Shown: positions 1 through 9,432 of the stretch, one piece after another | Position numbering within the stretch: the first letter of the stretch is position 1 | Layout: each line of letters begins with the position of its first letter | Origin: Pseudomonas sp. MWU16-30317 | GTDB taxonomy: Bacteria > Pseudomonadota > Gammaproteobacteria > Pseudomonadales > Pseudomonadaceae | Length of the DNA: 64,000 nt | Direction of reading: 5' to 3' | NCBI RefSeq assembly: GCF_020515695.1 | Contig: NZ_JAIWJA010000002.1 | Location: forward strand, 372,001 to 436,000 | The notes under the pieces: generated by a model | Seen by the model: only the letters and a program-made list of their open reading frames with translations | The model's database searches: none | Told to the model about the DNA's origin: nothing | Translations under genes and position numbers: made by a program

Positions 1-87
1 TGCGCACGAACTGTCAGGCGGGCTGACTGGCCGGATCACCTCAAGTGCGGGTGGGCACAGGTGTCGGCGGGCTGGGTAAGCGGCTCG

Positions 88-116
88 ATTATAGGAAGGC
101 CGCCGCTCTGGATCAA
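88..116 (-). promoter_or_regulatory. Predicted sigma-70 promoter firing out of the left edge
   Basis: On the minus strand TTGATC (116-111) and a perfect TATAAT (93-88) are separated by exactly 17 bases. Transcription would begin near position 80 and run left, out of the window. No start codon with a sensible frame is visible between 80 and 1, so the gene it serves lies outside. This is inferred from consensus only. Confidence 0.55.
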
Positions 117-139
117 CGCTTTGTGTCTGGCGAGGCCTG

Positions 140-185
140 TAGCGAGGGGGCTTGCAGGCGGTTTTCGCCGTCGAACAGGCCCCCG

Positions 186-188
<3 letters not shown>
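140..188. repeat. REP-like nested hairpin at the 3' end of the corC-like gene
   Basis: TAGCGAGGGGGC (140-151) faces GCCCCCGCTA (179-188). Inside lies a second small stem, GGCG/CGCC (157-169). The right arm overlaps the stop codon of the leftward transporter gene. The arrangement resembles Pseudomonas REP palindromes and may also stop transcription. It has no T-tract. Confidence 0.5.
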
Positions 189-1427
<1,239 letters not shown>

Positions 1428-1436
1428 GATCCGCCG

Positions 1437-2249
1437 TCAGATGTGCAGGATGTATTCGCGTACCAGCTTGCTGCCGAAGTACGCCAACATCAAAAGGCAG
1501 AAGCCCGAGAGAGTCCAGCGAATAGCCTTGTGGCCGCGCCAGCCAAGACGGTTGCGCCCCCACAGCAGCACGCTGAAGACGATCCAGGCGAGGCAGGCGA
1601 GCAGGGTCTTGTGCACCAGGTGCTGGGCGAACAGGTTCTCGACGAACAGCCAGCCGGACACCAGCGACATCGACAGCAGCACCCAGCCAGCCCACAGGAA
1701 GCCGAACAGCAGGCTTTCCATGGTCTGCAGGGGTGGGAAGTTCTTGATCAGGCCTTTGGGGTGCTTGTGCTTGAGCTGATGGTTTTGCAGCAGCAGCAGC
1801 AAGGCTTGTACCACGGCGATGGTGAACATGCCGTAAGCCAGCAGCGACAACAGGATGTGCGCGAGGATGCCGGGCTCTTCATCGATGAACGGTACGGTAC
1901 CCTTGGGCACGAATTGCGTCAGCAGCACCGTGATGATCCCGAGCGGGAACAGCAGAATGAGCAGGTTGTGTACCGGCAGGCTGAAGCACGCGACCAGCGT
2001 CAGGGCAATGACCGCTGCGGCGATCAGGCTGGCCGAATTGAGGAAGTCGAGGCTCAGCCCATGTGCCGTCCAGAGCTGAGGGAACAGCGCCGTACCGTGA
2101 GCGAGCACCGCCAGTGCGCCGAGCACGAACAGCAGTCGCCTGCTGGCCTTTTCGCCCTGACCGAGGCGCAATGCTTGATAGACGGTCGCAGCGGCGTATA
2201 AAAGGGCGGCGGCGAGGCTGGGTAACAGGCTGGGTGACAAGGGGGGCAT
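1437..2249 (-). CDS. CcsA/YpjD-type cytochrome c assembly membrane protein
   Basis: A 270-residue integral membrane protein with about eight hydrophobic segments, matching the CcsA/CcmC/YpjD family. Members handle heme or assist cytochrome c maturation at the inner membrane. In pseudomonads a copy sits divergently from ffh, as here. The longer frame to 2321 adds 24 Arg-rich residues unlike a membrane protein N-terminus. The start at 2249 (MPPLSPSLLPSLAAALLY) leads straight into the first membrane helix and is preferred. A precise role in cytochrome assembly is family inference. Confidence 0.85.
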   Translation of the reverse strand: MPPLSPSLLPSLAAALLYAAATVYQALRLGQGEKASRRLLFVLGALAVLAHGTALFPQLWTAHGLSLDFLNSASLIAAAVIALTLVACFSLPVHNLLILLFPLGIITVLLTQFVPKGTVPFIDEEPGILAHILLSLLAYGMFTIAVVQALLLLLQNHQLKHKHPKGLIKNFPPLQTMESLLFGFLWAGWVLLSMSLVSGWLFVENLFAQHLVHKTLLACLAWIVFSVLLWGRNRLGWRGHKAIRWTLSGFCLLMLAYFGSKLVREYILHI

Positions 2250-2350
2250 AAGTCCTGACGAGCGGGCTCTAAAGGCGCGAGTTTGGCATAGAAAGCGCGC
2301 CGGACGAAAGACTGCGCTCACCGGCAGTGTCGGCCGGCCTCACTCTTGGT

Positions 2351-2398
2351 TATAATCGCCGCCCTGCCCTTGGAGCGGGCCCCTCGAGTGCGCTCGAG
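2351..2398 (+). promoter_or_regulatory. ffh upstream region: -10 box and leader hairpin
   Basis: A perfect TATAAT lies at 2351-2356, about 92 bases before the ffh start, without a convincing -35 at 17 bases. Downstream, CTCGAG (2383-2388) and CTCGAG (2393-2398) form a 6-bp hairpin with a TGCG loop in the leader. Promoter assignment is tentative. Confidence 0.4.
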
Positions 2399-2447
2399 CC
2401 ACCCGCTACCAAAACCTCGGTTCAACCGAACCTGTATAGGATCGCGC

Positions 2448-3830
2448 ATGTTTGAAAATCTAACCGACCGGCTCTCACAGACGCTTCGCCATGTCACCGG
2501 CAAGGCCAAGCTGAATGAGGACAACATCAAGGACACGCTGCGTGAAGTGCGCATGGCGCTGCTCGAGGCCGACGTCGCCTTGCCGGTGGTCAAGGACTTC
2601 GTCAACGCCGTCAAGGAGCGTGCCGTCGGCACCGAGGTGTCGCGCAGCCTGACCCCAGGGCAGGCGTTCGTGAAGATCGTCCAGGCCGAGCTCGAAAGCC
2701 TGATGGGCGCCGCCAACGAAGACCTGGTGCTGAACGTCACGCCACCGGCGGTCATTCTTATGGCTGGTCTGCAGGGCGCGGGTAAAACCACCACCGCCGG
2801 CAAGCTGGCGCGCTTCCTGAAGGAGCGCAAGAAAAAGACCGTGATGCTGGTATCGGCCGACATCTACCGTCCGGCGGCCATCAAGCAGCTCGAAACCCTG
2901 GCCGGCGAAGTCGGTGTGACCTTCTTTCCGTCCGACCTGAGCCAGAAGCCCGTCGACATCGCCAACGCGGCGATTCGTGAAGCCAAGCTCAAGTTCATCG
3001 ACGTGGTCATCCTCGACACCGCCGGTCGCCTGCACATCGACGCCGAGATGATGGCCGAGATCCAGGCCCTGCATGCCGCGGTCAAGCCGGCCGAGACGCT
3101 GTTCGTGGTCGACGCCATGACCGGCCAGGACGCCGCCAATACCGCCAAGGCCTTTGGTGATGCCCTGCCGCTGACCGGCGTGGTGCTGACCAAGGTCGAC
3201 GGTGACGCGCGTGGTGGTGCCGCGCTGTCGGTGCGAGCCATCACTGGCAAGCCGATCAAGTTCATCGGTATGGGCGAGAAGAGCGAAGCGCTCGAGCCGT
3301 TCCACCCTGATCGTATCGCCTCGCGCATCCTGGGTATGGGTGACGTGCTCAGCCTGATCGAACAGGCCGAGCAGAATCTCGACAAGGACAAGGCCGACAA
3401 GCTCGCCAAGAAACTCAAGAAGGGCAAGGGCTTCGACCTCGAAGACTTCCGCGACCAGCTCGTGCAGATGAAGGGCATGGGCGGCCTCGGTGGCCTGATG
3501 GACAAGCTGCCGAACATGGGTGGCGTCAACCTGGCACAGATGGGCAACGCCCAGAGCGCTGCGGAAAAACAGTTCAAGCAGATGGAAGCCATCATCAACT
3601 CCATGACCCCGGCCGAGCGCCGCGACCCTGATCTGATCAGCGGTTCGCGCAAGCGTCGGATCGCCATGGGCTCCGGCACTCAGGTGCAGGACATCGGTCG
3701 CTTGATCAAGCAGCACAAGCAGATGCAGAAGATGATGAAGAAGTTTTCCACCAAAGGCGGCATGGCCAAGATGATGCGCGGTATGGGCAGCATGATGCCT
3801 GGCGGCGGCGGTGGCATGCCGAGGATGTAA
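2448..3830 (+). CDS. ffh: Signal recognition particle GTPase Ffh
   Basis: A 460-residue SRP54 homologue that binds 4.5S RNA and signal sequences of nascent membrane proteins, then docks with FtsY. Visible features are the helical N domain (1-~95), the G domain with P-loop [10 protein letters not shown] (~107-116), DTAGR and [10 protein letters not shown], then the methionine-rich M domain (~330-460), including [13 protein letters not shown] and the Met-Gly-rich tail. The frame is open further upstream, but [10 protein letters not shown] is the conserved N-terminus and is preceded by TATAGG, so the start is 2448. It faces away from the ccsA-like gene and precedes the rpsP operon. Confidence 0.97.
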   Translation: MFENLTDRLSQTLRHVTGKAKLNEDNIKDTLREVRMALLEADVALPVVKDFVNAVKERAVGTEVSRSLTPGQAFVKIVQAELESLMGAANEDLVLNVTPPAVILMAGLQGAGKTTTAGKLARFLKERKKKTVMLVSADIYRPAAIKQLETLAGEVGVTFFPSDLSQKPVDIANAAIREAKLKFIDVVILDTAGRLHIDAEMMAEIQALHAAVKPAETLFVVDAMTGQDAANTAKAFGDALPLTGVVLTKVDGDARGGAALSVRAITGKPIKFIGMGEKSEALEPFHPDRIASRILGMGDVLSLIEQAEQNLDKDKADKLAKKLKKGKGFDLEDFRDQLVQMKGMGGLGGLMDKLPNMGGVNLAQMGNAQSAAEKQFKQMEAIINSMTPAERRDPDLISGSRKRRIAMGSGTQVQDIGRLIKQHKQMQKMMKKFSTKGGMAKMMRGMGSMMPGGGGGMPRM

Positions 3831-4092
3831 CAGAATTCGGTTCGATGGCGGCCTGTTGCCGCCGTCGAGCGATAGGCCCGCGATGCCGCGGGCTGCCTGG
3901 CCAAACGGCCAAAATCCGTTGTTCACAACGGTTTATGAGCAAATTTGCATTGCAAGCCTGTACCCCGGAATACCTTCCGGAAAAAGGCATTTGCAAATGT
4001 CCGTGTATTCCTTGAGAATATGCGGCCTTTCGGGCACCCGTGTGCCCGCTGTGCATTATGATTTGCAGCACCGACTACAGGAACGATGTTCA
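3831..4092 (+). promoter_or_regulatory. rpsP operon leader with stacked dyads
   Basis: This 262-base gap holds no gene. It contains several inverted repeats: GGCGGC/GCCGCC just after ffh, CCGTTGT-TC-ACAACGG (3916-3931), GCAAATTTGC (3939-3948), the perfect palindrome CATTTGCAAATG (3988-3999), and the stable hairpin CGGGCAC-CCGT-GTGCCCG (4031-4048). A possible -10 (TATGAT, 4057-4062) follows. The region must carry the operon promoter; the dyads suggest binding sites or an autoregulatory leader, which is inference. Confidence 0.5.
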
Positions 4093-4344
4093 ATGCTAAC
4101 CATTCGTCTGGCTCGTGGCGGCTCCAAAAAGCGCCCATTCTACCAACTGACCGTAACCGACTCGCGTAACCCACGTGACGGTTCGCACAAAGAACAGGTT
4201 GGTTTCTTCAACCCTGTTGCTCGTGGTCAGGAAATCCGTCTGTCCGTGAACCAAGAGCGCGTCAACCACTGGTTGAGCGTTGGTGCACAACCTTCTGAGC
4301 GCGTTGCTCAGTTGTTGAAGGAAGCTGCCAAGGCTGCGGCCTGA
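4093..4344 (+). CDS. rpsP: 30S ribosomal protein S16
   Basis: An 83-residue protein beginning [20 protein letters not shown], the hallmark S16 N-terminus; the length is normal for the family. It binds 16S rRNA and helps assemble the small subunit. It is the first gene of the conserved rpsP-rimM-trmD-rplS operon; rimM follows after 5 bases. The open frame reaches back to 3811, but the conserved start is at 4093. Confidence 0.98.
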   Translation: MLTIRLARGGSKKRPFYQLTVTDSRNPRDGSHKEQVGFFNPVARGQEIRLSVNQERVNHWLSVGAQPSERVAQLLKEAAKAAA

Positions 4345-4349
4345 GCAAT

Positions 4350-4889
4350 ATGAACGCGACGCCAGATTCCGCTGATGACTTGATCGTTGTCGGCAAGATT
4401 TTCTCGGTTCACGGCGTTCGCGGCGAGGTGAAGGTCTTTTCCTTTACCGATCCGATAGAAAACCTGCTCGATTACAAGACCTGGACGCTCAAGCGTGACG
4501 GCGTTGTGGTCAAACAGGTAGAGCTGGTCAGCGGCCGTTCCACTCAAAAGGATCTGGTTGCCAAGCTCAAAGGCCTCGACGATCGTGACGAAGCACGCCT
4601 TCTGTCCGGTTACGAGATTTGCATCTCGCGTAGCCTTTTGCCCGACCTGACCGAAGACGAGTACTACTGGTACCAGCTTCAAGGTCTGAAAGTCATCGAT
4701 TTGCAGGAGCAACTGCTCGGCACCATCGATCACCTGTTGGAGACCGGCGCTAACGATGTAATGGTGGTGAAGCCCTGCGCGGGCAGCCTGGATGATCGTG
4801 AACGCCTGTTGCCCTATACGGCGCAATGCGTGTTGAAGGTCGATCTGGCCGCTGGCGAGATGAGGGTTGATTGGGATGCGGACTTCTAA
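4350..4889 (+). CDS. rimM: Ribosome maturation factor RimM
   Basis: A 179-residue RimM with the N-terminal beta-barrel domain (VVGKIFSVHGVRGEVKVFSF near residue 12) and a C-terminal PRC-barrel domain (~100-178). It binds S19 and the 30S head during 16S rRNA maturation. It sits second in the S16 operon, 5 bases after rpsP and 3 bases before trmD. Confidence 0.97.
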   Translation: MNATPDSADDLIVVGKIFSVHGVRGEVKVFSFTDPIENLLDYKTWTLKRDGVVVKQVELVSGRSTQKDLVAKLKGLDDRDEARLLSGYEICISRSLLPDLTEDEYYWYQLQGLKVIDLQEQLLGTIDHLLETGANDVMVVKPCAGSLDDRERLLPYTAQCVLKVDLAAGEMRVDWDADF

Positions 4890-4892
4890 GCG

Positions 4893-5645
4893 ATGGCCAG
4901 CCTTCGCGTAGAAGTGATCACCTTGTTCCCCGAGATGTTCTCGGCCATCAGTGAATACGGCATTACCAGCCGCGCGGTAAAGCAGGGGTTGATGCAATTG
5001 ACCTGCTGGAATCCGCGGGACTACACCACGGATCGCCACCATACGGTGGATGACCGGCCCTTTGGGGGCGGCCCCGGGATGGTAATGAAGATCAAGCCTC
5101 TGGAAGACGCTCTGGCCCAGGCCAAAAGCGCAGCAGGGGAAGCGGCGAAGGTGATCTACCTGTCGCCACAAGGCCGGCCGTTGACACAAGGCGCGGTGCA
5201 GGAACTGGCGACATCGGAGTCATTGATTTTGATCGCCGGGCGTTATGAAGGCGTTGACGAGCGGTTCATTCAAGCTCATGTCGACGAAGAGTGGTCGATT
5301 GGAGATTACGTGCTGTCTGGCGGCGAGCTGCCAGCCATGGTCTTGATCGATGCGGTTACACGACTGCTGCCCGGAGCTTTGGGGCATGCGGACTCGGCGC
5401 AGGAAGATTCCTTCACCGATGGTCTGCTGGATTGCCCGCACTACACCCGACCGGAGGTGTATGCGGATCAGCGTGTTCCCGACGTATTGCTAAGTGGCAA
5501 TCACGCACATATCCGGCGCTGGCGTTTGCAGCAGTCCCTTGGGCGGACCTACGAACGACGTGCCGATCTTCTGGAAAGACGCTCGCTTTCTGGAGAAGAG
5601 AACAAGCTGCTCACGGAATACCTTCGTGAGCGGGACGATAGTTAA
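4893..5645 (+). CDS. trmD: tRNA (guanine-N1-)-methyltransferase TrmD
   Basis: A 250-residue SPOUT methyltransferase that makes m1G37 in tRNAs reading CNN-type codons and so prevents +1 frameshifting. The knotted SAM-binding region is visible as [12 protein letters not shown] and [19 protein letters not shown]. The N-terminus [13 protein letters not shown] is typical. It is the third gene of the rpsP operon. Confidence 0.98.
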   Translation: MASLRVEVITLFPEMFSAISEYGITSRAVKQGLMQLTCWNPRDYTTDRHHTVDDRPFGGGPGMVMKIKPLEDALAQAKSAAGEAAKVIYLSPQGRPLTQGAVQELATSESLILIAGRYEGVDERFIQAHVDEEWSIGDYVLSGGELPAMVLIDAVTRLLPGALGHADSAQEDSFTDGLLDCPHYTRPEVYADQRVPDVLLSGNHAHIRRWRLQQSLGRTYERRADLLERRSLSGEENKLLTEYLRERDDS

Positions 5646-5687
5646 CGTATCGATGGTAAATCGAGAGATTTTCCTTAGGAGCACAGC

Positions 5688-6038
5688 ATGACCAACAAAA
5701 TCATCCTTGCACTCGAAGCAGAGCAGATGACCAAAGAGATCCCTACCTTTGCCCCAGGCGACACTGTTGTCGTCCAGGTGAAAGTGAAGGAAGGCGATCG
5801 TGCACGTCTGCAGGCGTTCGAAGGCGTTGTTATCGCCAAGCGCAACCGCGGCGTGAACAGTGCTTTCACCGTACGTAAAATCTCCAACGGTGTTGGCGTA
5901 GAGCGTACTTTCCAGACCTACAGCCCGCAAATCGACAGCCTGGCCGTGAAACGTCGTGGTGACGTGCGTAAAGCCAAGCTGTACTACCTGCGTGACCTGT
6001 CTGGTAAAGCCGCACGTATCAAGGAAAAACTGTCCTGA
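5688..6038 (+). CDS. rplS: 50S ribosomal protein L19
   Basis: A 116-residue L19, with the family signature [20 protein letters not shown] and [20 protein letters not shown]. It lies at the 30S-50S interface. A clear AGGAG precedes the ATG. It is the last gene of the operon and is followed at once by a strong terminator. Confidence 0.98.
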   Translation: MTNKIILALEAEQMTKEIPTFAPGDTVVVQVKVKEGDRARLQAFEGVVIAKRNRGVNSAFTVRKISNGVGVERTFQTYSPQIDSLAVKRRGDVRKAKLYYLRDLSGKAARIKEKLS

Positions 6039-6056
6039 GTGCAGTTTTGATCTGAT

Positions 6057-6087
6057 AAAAAAAGCAGCCTTCGGGCTGCTTTTTTGT
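6057..6087 (+). terminator. Rho-independent terminator of the rpsP operon
   Basis: AAAAAAAGCAGCC, a TTCG tetraloop, then GGCTGCTTTTTT form a perfect stem with flanking A and T runs, 18 bases after the rplS stop. It can work in both directions. Confidence 0.95.
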
Positions 6088-6148
6088 TGCCTGCGATTTA
6101 TCGGCAAGGGGCAGGTAGAATGCGTGCAAACCAGTCTTCGAGTTTTTT

Positions 6149-7045
6149 ATGCCCGCCATCGACCACCCGCTGATCGACCAGTACCTGGATGCCTTGTGGC
6201 TGGAAAAGGGGCTGTCCGACAACAGTCGCGAGGCCTATCGCAGCGACCTCGCGCTGTTCAATGGCTGGTTGCAGGAGCGTGGCGTCGAGTTGGGCAGCGC
6301 CGGACGCGAAATGATCCTCGATCACCTGGCCTGGCGTGTCGAGCAGGCCTACAAACCGCGATCGACCGCGCGGTTTCTGTCCGGCGCGCGGGGTTTCTAT
6401 CGCTACTTGCTGCGCGAGCGGCTCATTGGCGTCGATCCGACCTTGCAGGTGGACATGCCGCAACTGGGCAAGCCCTTGCCCAAGTCTCTCTCCGAGGCCG
6501 ATGTCGAAGCCTTGCTGCAGGCTCCGGACTTGAGCGAGGCCATCGGTGAGCGCGACCGGGCCATGCTCGAAGTGCTGTATGCCTGCGGCCTGCGGGTCAC
6601 TGAGTTGATCAGTTTGACGCTGGATCAGGTCAACCTGCGCCAAGGTGTGCTGCGAGTGGTCGGCAAGGGCAACAAGGAGCGGCTGGTGCCCATGGGCGAA
6701 GAGGCTGTCGTCTGGGTCGAGCGGTACCTGCGCGGTGCCCGGGACCAGTTGCTGAACGGTCGGCCGAGTGACGTGATGTTCCCCAGTCAGCGCGGCGAGC
6801 AGATGACCCGGCAAACGTTCTGGCACCGCATCAAGCATCAGGCGCGGGTGGCCGGGATCTCCAAGTCGCTGTCGCCGCACACCTTGCGCCACGCCTTCGC
6901 GACCCATTTGCTCAACCATGGCGCCGACCTGCGCGTGGTGCAGATGCTGCTGGGGCACAGCGACCTGTCGACTACTCAGATCTACACCCATGTGGCCCGC
7001 GCACGCCTGCAGGAACTGCACGCGGTGCACCATCCTCGGGGGTGA
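6149..7045 (+). CDS. xerD: Site-specific tyrosine recombinase XerD
   Basis: A 298-residue tyrosine recombinase that acts with XerC at dif to resolve chromosome dimers. The N-terminal SAM-like core-binding domain (1-~100) and the catalytic domain are complete. Active-site residues are visible: Arg in YACGLRVTEL, Lys in VVGKGNKERLVP, His/Arg in HTLRHAFATHLL, and the distal His and Tyr in LLGHSDLSTTQIYTHV. Length and position before dsbC match pseudomonad XerD, so this is not a mobile integrase. Confidence 0.97.
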   Translation: MPAIDHPLIDQYLDALWLEKGLSDNSREAYRSDLALFNGWLQERGVELGSAGREMILDHLAWRVEQAYKPRSTARFLSGARGFYRYLLRERLIGVDPTLQVDMPQLGKPLPKSLSEADVEALLQAPDLSEAIGERDRAMLEVLYACGLRVTELISLTLDQVNLRQGVLRVVGKGNKERLVPMGEEAVVWVERYLRGARDQLLNGRPSDVMFPSQRGEQMTRQTFWHRIKHQARVAGISKSLSPHTLRHAFATHLLNHGADLRVVQMLLGHSDLSTTQIYTHVARARLQELHAVHHPRG

Positions 7046-7201
7046 AGGGGCATTGTGAAAAACATCGAGTTACGGCCTGCCTGTTCGGCCCGGCGTAGCG
7101 AATGTGATAGGCTTGGCGGGTCAACAAAGCCGGACCTCGAACGTCGCTCCAGGCGCGTCGCCATCGTCTCCGACTGTCCATACGTCGCCCCAGGAGTTCT
7201 C

Positions 7202-7930
7202 ATGCGCGTAACCCATATTGTCGCTGCTGCTGCGCTTGCGCTGTTCAGCGTCGCGGCCTCGGCGGATACCCCCGAACAGGCCATTCGCAATACCTTGCAA
7301 ACCCTCAAGCTGGATGTGCCAGTCGAAAGCGTGGCGGCCAGCCCGCTCAACGGCCTCTACGAGGTCAAGCTCAAAGGCGGCCGCGTACTGTACGCCAGCC
7401 CCGATGGCCAGTTCGTTATGCAGGGCTATCTTTATCAGCTCAAGGACGGCCAGCCGGTCAACCTGACCGAAAAGACCGAACGTGAAGCGATCGCCAAGAC
7501 CATCAACGCCATTCCTCAGGCCGAAACCGTCGTGTTTCCAGCCGTTGGCGAGACCAAGTCGCACATCACCGTGTTCACCGACACCACCTGCCCGTATTGC
7601 CAGAAGCTCCACGCCGAAGTGCCTGAGCTGAACAAGATGGGCGTTGAAGTGCGCTATGTCGCGTTCCCGCGCCAGGGCCTCGATTCGCCAGGCGATCAGC
7701 AGCTGCAAGCGGTGTGGTGCTCCAAGGACCGCAAAGGCTCGCTTGAAAAACTCATGTCCAACAAGGATGTCGAGGCACCCAAGTGCGCCAACCCGGTCAG
7801 CAAGCAATTCGCCCTGGGCCAGTCGATCGGCGTCAATGGCACGCCTGCCATTGTTCTGGCTGACGGCCAAGTGATACCGGGCTACCAGCCAGCGGCTCAA
7901 GTGGCCAAGCTGGCTCTGGCTGGCGAATAA
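7202..7930 (+). CDS. dsbC: Thiol:disulfide interchange protein DsbC
   Basis: A 242-residue periplasmic disulfide isomerase. It has a Sec signal peptide (MRVTHIVAAAALALFSVAASA), an N-terminal dimerisation domain (~22-85), and a thioredoxin fold with the CPYC active site at 130-133. A further cysteine pair (VWCSKDR and APKCANP) matches DsbC. The frame is open 5' of the start, but 7202 has CAGGAG at good spacing and begins the signal peptide. It sits between xerD and hom as in other pseudomonads. Confidence 0.96.
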   Translation: MRVTHIVAAAALALFSVAASADTPEQAIRNTLQTLKLDVPVESVAASPLNGLYEVKLKGGRVLYASPDGQFVMQGYLYQLKDGQPVNLTEKTEREAIAKTINAIPQAETVVFPAVGETKSHITVFTDTTCPYCQKLHAEVPELNKMGVEVRYVAFPRQGLDSPGDQQLQAVWCSKDRKGSLEKLMSNKDVEAPKCANPVSKQFALGQSIGVNGTPAIVLADGQVIPGYQPAAQVAKLALAGE

Positions 7931-7953
7931 TCACGCCAGGCAACAAAACATCA

Positions 7954-8004
7954 GGTCGCAACCCGTTTGCGACCGTATTTCACGGCCGACTCAGTGTCGG
8001 CCGT
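7954..8004 (+). terminator. Two tandem hairpins between dsbC and hom
   Basis: GGTCGCAA-CCCGT-TTGCGACC (7954-7974) followed by GTATTTC, then ACGGCCGAC-TCAGT-GTCGGCCGT (7982-8004) followed by TTTC. The pair lies 24 bases after the dsbC stop and ends 17 bases before the hom start. It is probably the dsbC terminator, and could also shape the hom leader. Confidence 0.6.
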
Positions 8005-8021
8005 TTCATGGGGAGTTCAGA

Positions 8022-9326
8022 GTGAAACCGGTCAAAGTAGGCATCTGTGGGTTAGGTACCGTCGGTGGCGGCACCTTCAATGTGCTTCAACGTAACGCCG
8101 AGGAGATCGCCCGCCGTGCCGGGCGTGGTATCGAAGTGGCACAAATTGCCATGCGTTCGCCCAACCCGAATTGCCAGATTACCGGAACCCCCATTACCAA
8201 CGATGTCTTCGCGGTCGCCAGCAACCCCGAGATCGACATCGTCATCGAATTGATCGGCGGCTACACCGTTGCCCGCGAACTGGTGCTCAAGGCCATCGAC
8301 AACGGCAAGCACGTGGTCACCGCCAACAAGGCGCTGATCGCCGTGCACGGCAACGAGATCTTCGCCAAAGCCCGCGAGAAGGGCGTTATCGTCGCCTTCG
8401 AAGCAGCCGTTGCCGGTGGCATCCCGGTGATCAAGGCGATCCGTGAAGGGCTGTCCGCCAACCGCATCAACTGGGTCGCCGGGATCATCAACGGCACCGG
8501 CAACTTCATCCTCACCGAAATGCGCGAGAAGGGCCGCACCTTCCCGGACGTGCTGGCTGAAGCCCAGGCGCTGGGTTATGCCGAAGCCGATCCGACCTTC
8601 GACGTCGAAGGTATCGATGCCGCGCACAAGCTGACCATCCTGGCATCCATCGCCTTTGGTATCCCGCTGCAATTCGACAAGGCCTACACCGAAGGCATCA
8701 CCCAGCTGACCACCGCTGACGTCAACTATGCCGAGGCGCTGGGCTATCGCATCAAGCACCTGGGCGTGGCCCGCAGCACCGCCAATGGCATCGAGCTGCG
8801 CGTGCACCCGACGCTGATTCCGGCCGATCGCCTGATCGCCAACGTCAATGGTGTGATGAACGCGGTCATGGTCAACGGTGACGCCGCCGGCTCGACGCTG
8901 TTCTACGGCGCTGGCGCCGGCATGGAGCCCACCGCTTCGTCAGTGATCGCGGACCTGGTCGACGTGGTTCGCGCCATGACCAGCGATCCCGAGAACCGCG
9001 TGCCGCACCTGGCCTTCCAGCCTGACTCGCTGTCGGCCCACCCGATCCTGCCGATCGAAGCCTGCGAGAGCGCCTACTACCTGCGCATCCAGGCCAAGGA
9101 TCACCCGGGCGTATTGGCTCAGGTGGCCAGCATCCTCTCGGAGCGCGGCATCAATATCGAGTCGATCATGCAGAAGGAAGTCGAGGAGCAAGACGGTCTG
9201 GTGCCGATGATCCTGCTGACCCACCGCGTGGTCGAGCAACACATGAACGACGCCATTACCGCGCTCGAAGCCCTGCAGGATGTAATCGGCAGTGTGGTGC
9301 GCATCCGCGTCGAACAACTGAATTGA
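8022..9326 (+). CDS. hom: Homoserine dehydrogenase
   Basis: A 434-residue monofunctional homoserine dehydrogenase that reduces aspartate semialdehyde to homoserine, the branch point to threonine and methionine. Visible are the Rossmann motif GICGLGTVGGGTFN (~8-21), the catalytic region with ANKALIAVHG and GGIPVIKAIREGL, and a C-terminal ACT domain (~350-430, DHPGVLAQVASILSERGINI) expected to bind threonine as feedback inhibitor. It begins with GTG behind GGGGAG. thrC follows after a 106-base leader, so the two form a threonine synthesis unit. Confidence 0.97.
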   Translation: MKPVKVGICGLGTVGGGTFNVLQRNAEEIARRAGRGIEVAQIAMRSPNPNCQITGTPITNDVFAVASNPEIDIVIELIGGYTVARELVLKAIDNGKHVVTANKALIAVHGNEIFAKAREKGVIVAFEAAVAGGIPVIKAIREGLSANRINWVAGIINGTGNFILTEMREKGRTFPDVLAEAQALGYAEADPTFDVEGIDAAHKLTILASIAFGIPLQFDKAYTEGITQLTTADVNYAEALGYRIKHLGVARSTANGIELRVHPTLIPADRLIANVNGVMNAVMVNGDAAGSTLFYGAGAGMEPTASSVIADLVDVVRAMTSDPENRVPHLAFQPDSLSAHPILPIEACESAYYLRIQAKDHPGVLAQVASILSERGINIESIMQKEVEEQDGLVPMILLTHRVVEQHMNDAITALEALQDVIGSVVRIRVEQLN

Positions 9327-9344
9327 CAACAGCCTGCAAGCGAC

Positions 9345-9427
9345 AAGCCGCAAGCTGCAAGATCAACGCCACGGCGCGCTGACTTGCAGCTTGAAGCTTG
9401 CAGCTTGAAGCTCAAACCAAAGGTTTG
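9345..9427 (+). promoter_or_regulatory. hom-thrC spacer: stem-loop, 14-bp tandem repeat and RBS hairpin
   Basis: AAGCCGCAAGCTGCAAG (9345-9361) pairs at 15 of 17 positions with 9383-9399. That right arm is made of two exact copies of CTTGCAGCTTGAAG (9383-9396 and 9397-9410). Just before thrC, CAAACC-AAA-GGTTTG (9413-9427) puts the AAGG ribosome-binding bases into a hairpin. An effect on thrC expression is inference. Confidence 0.6.
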
Positions 9428-9432
9428 CTCTT

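Noticed and set aside
2475..3926. 483-codon minus-strand frame over ffh
   Set aside because: Shadow of ffh; His/Leu/Gly-rich product without recognisable domains.
6149..7045. XerD-like integrase as a sign of a genomic island
   Set aside because: Sequence, length and the neighbours rplS and dsbC identify the chromosomal XerD; there are no attachment-site repeats or tRNA beside it.
9345..9427. CRISPR-like repeats before thrC
   Set aside because: Only two 14-bp direct copies without spacers, plus an inverted copy; it is a stem-loop, and no cas genes are present.
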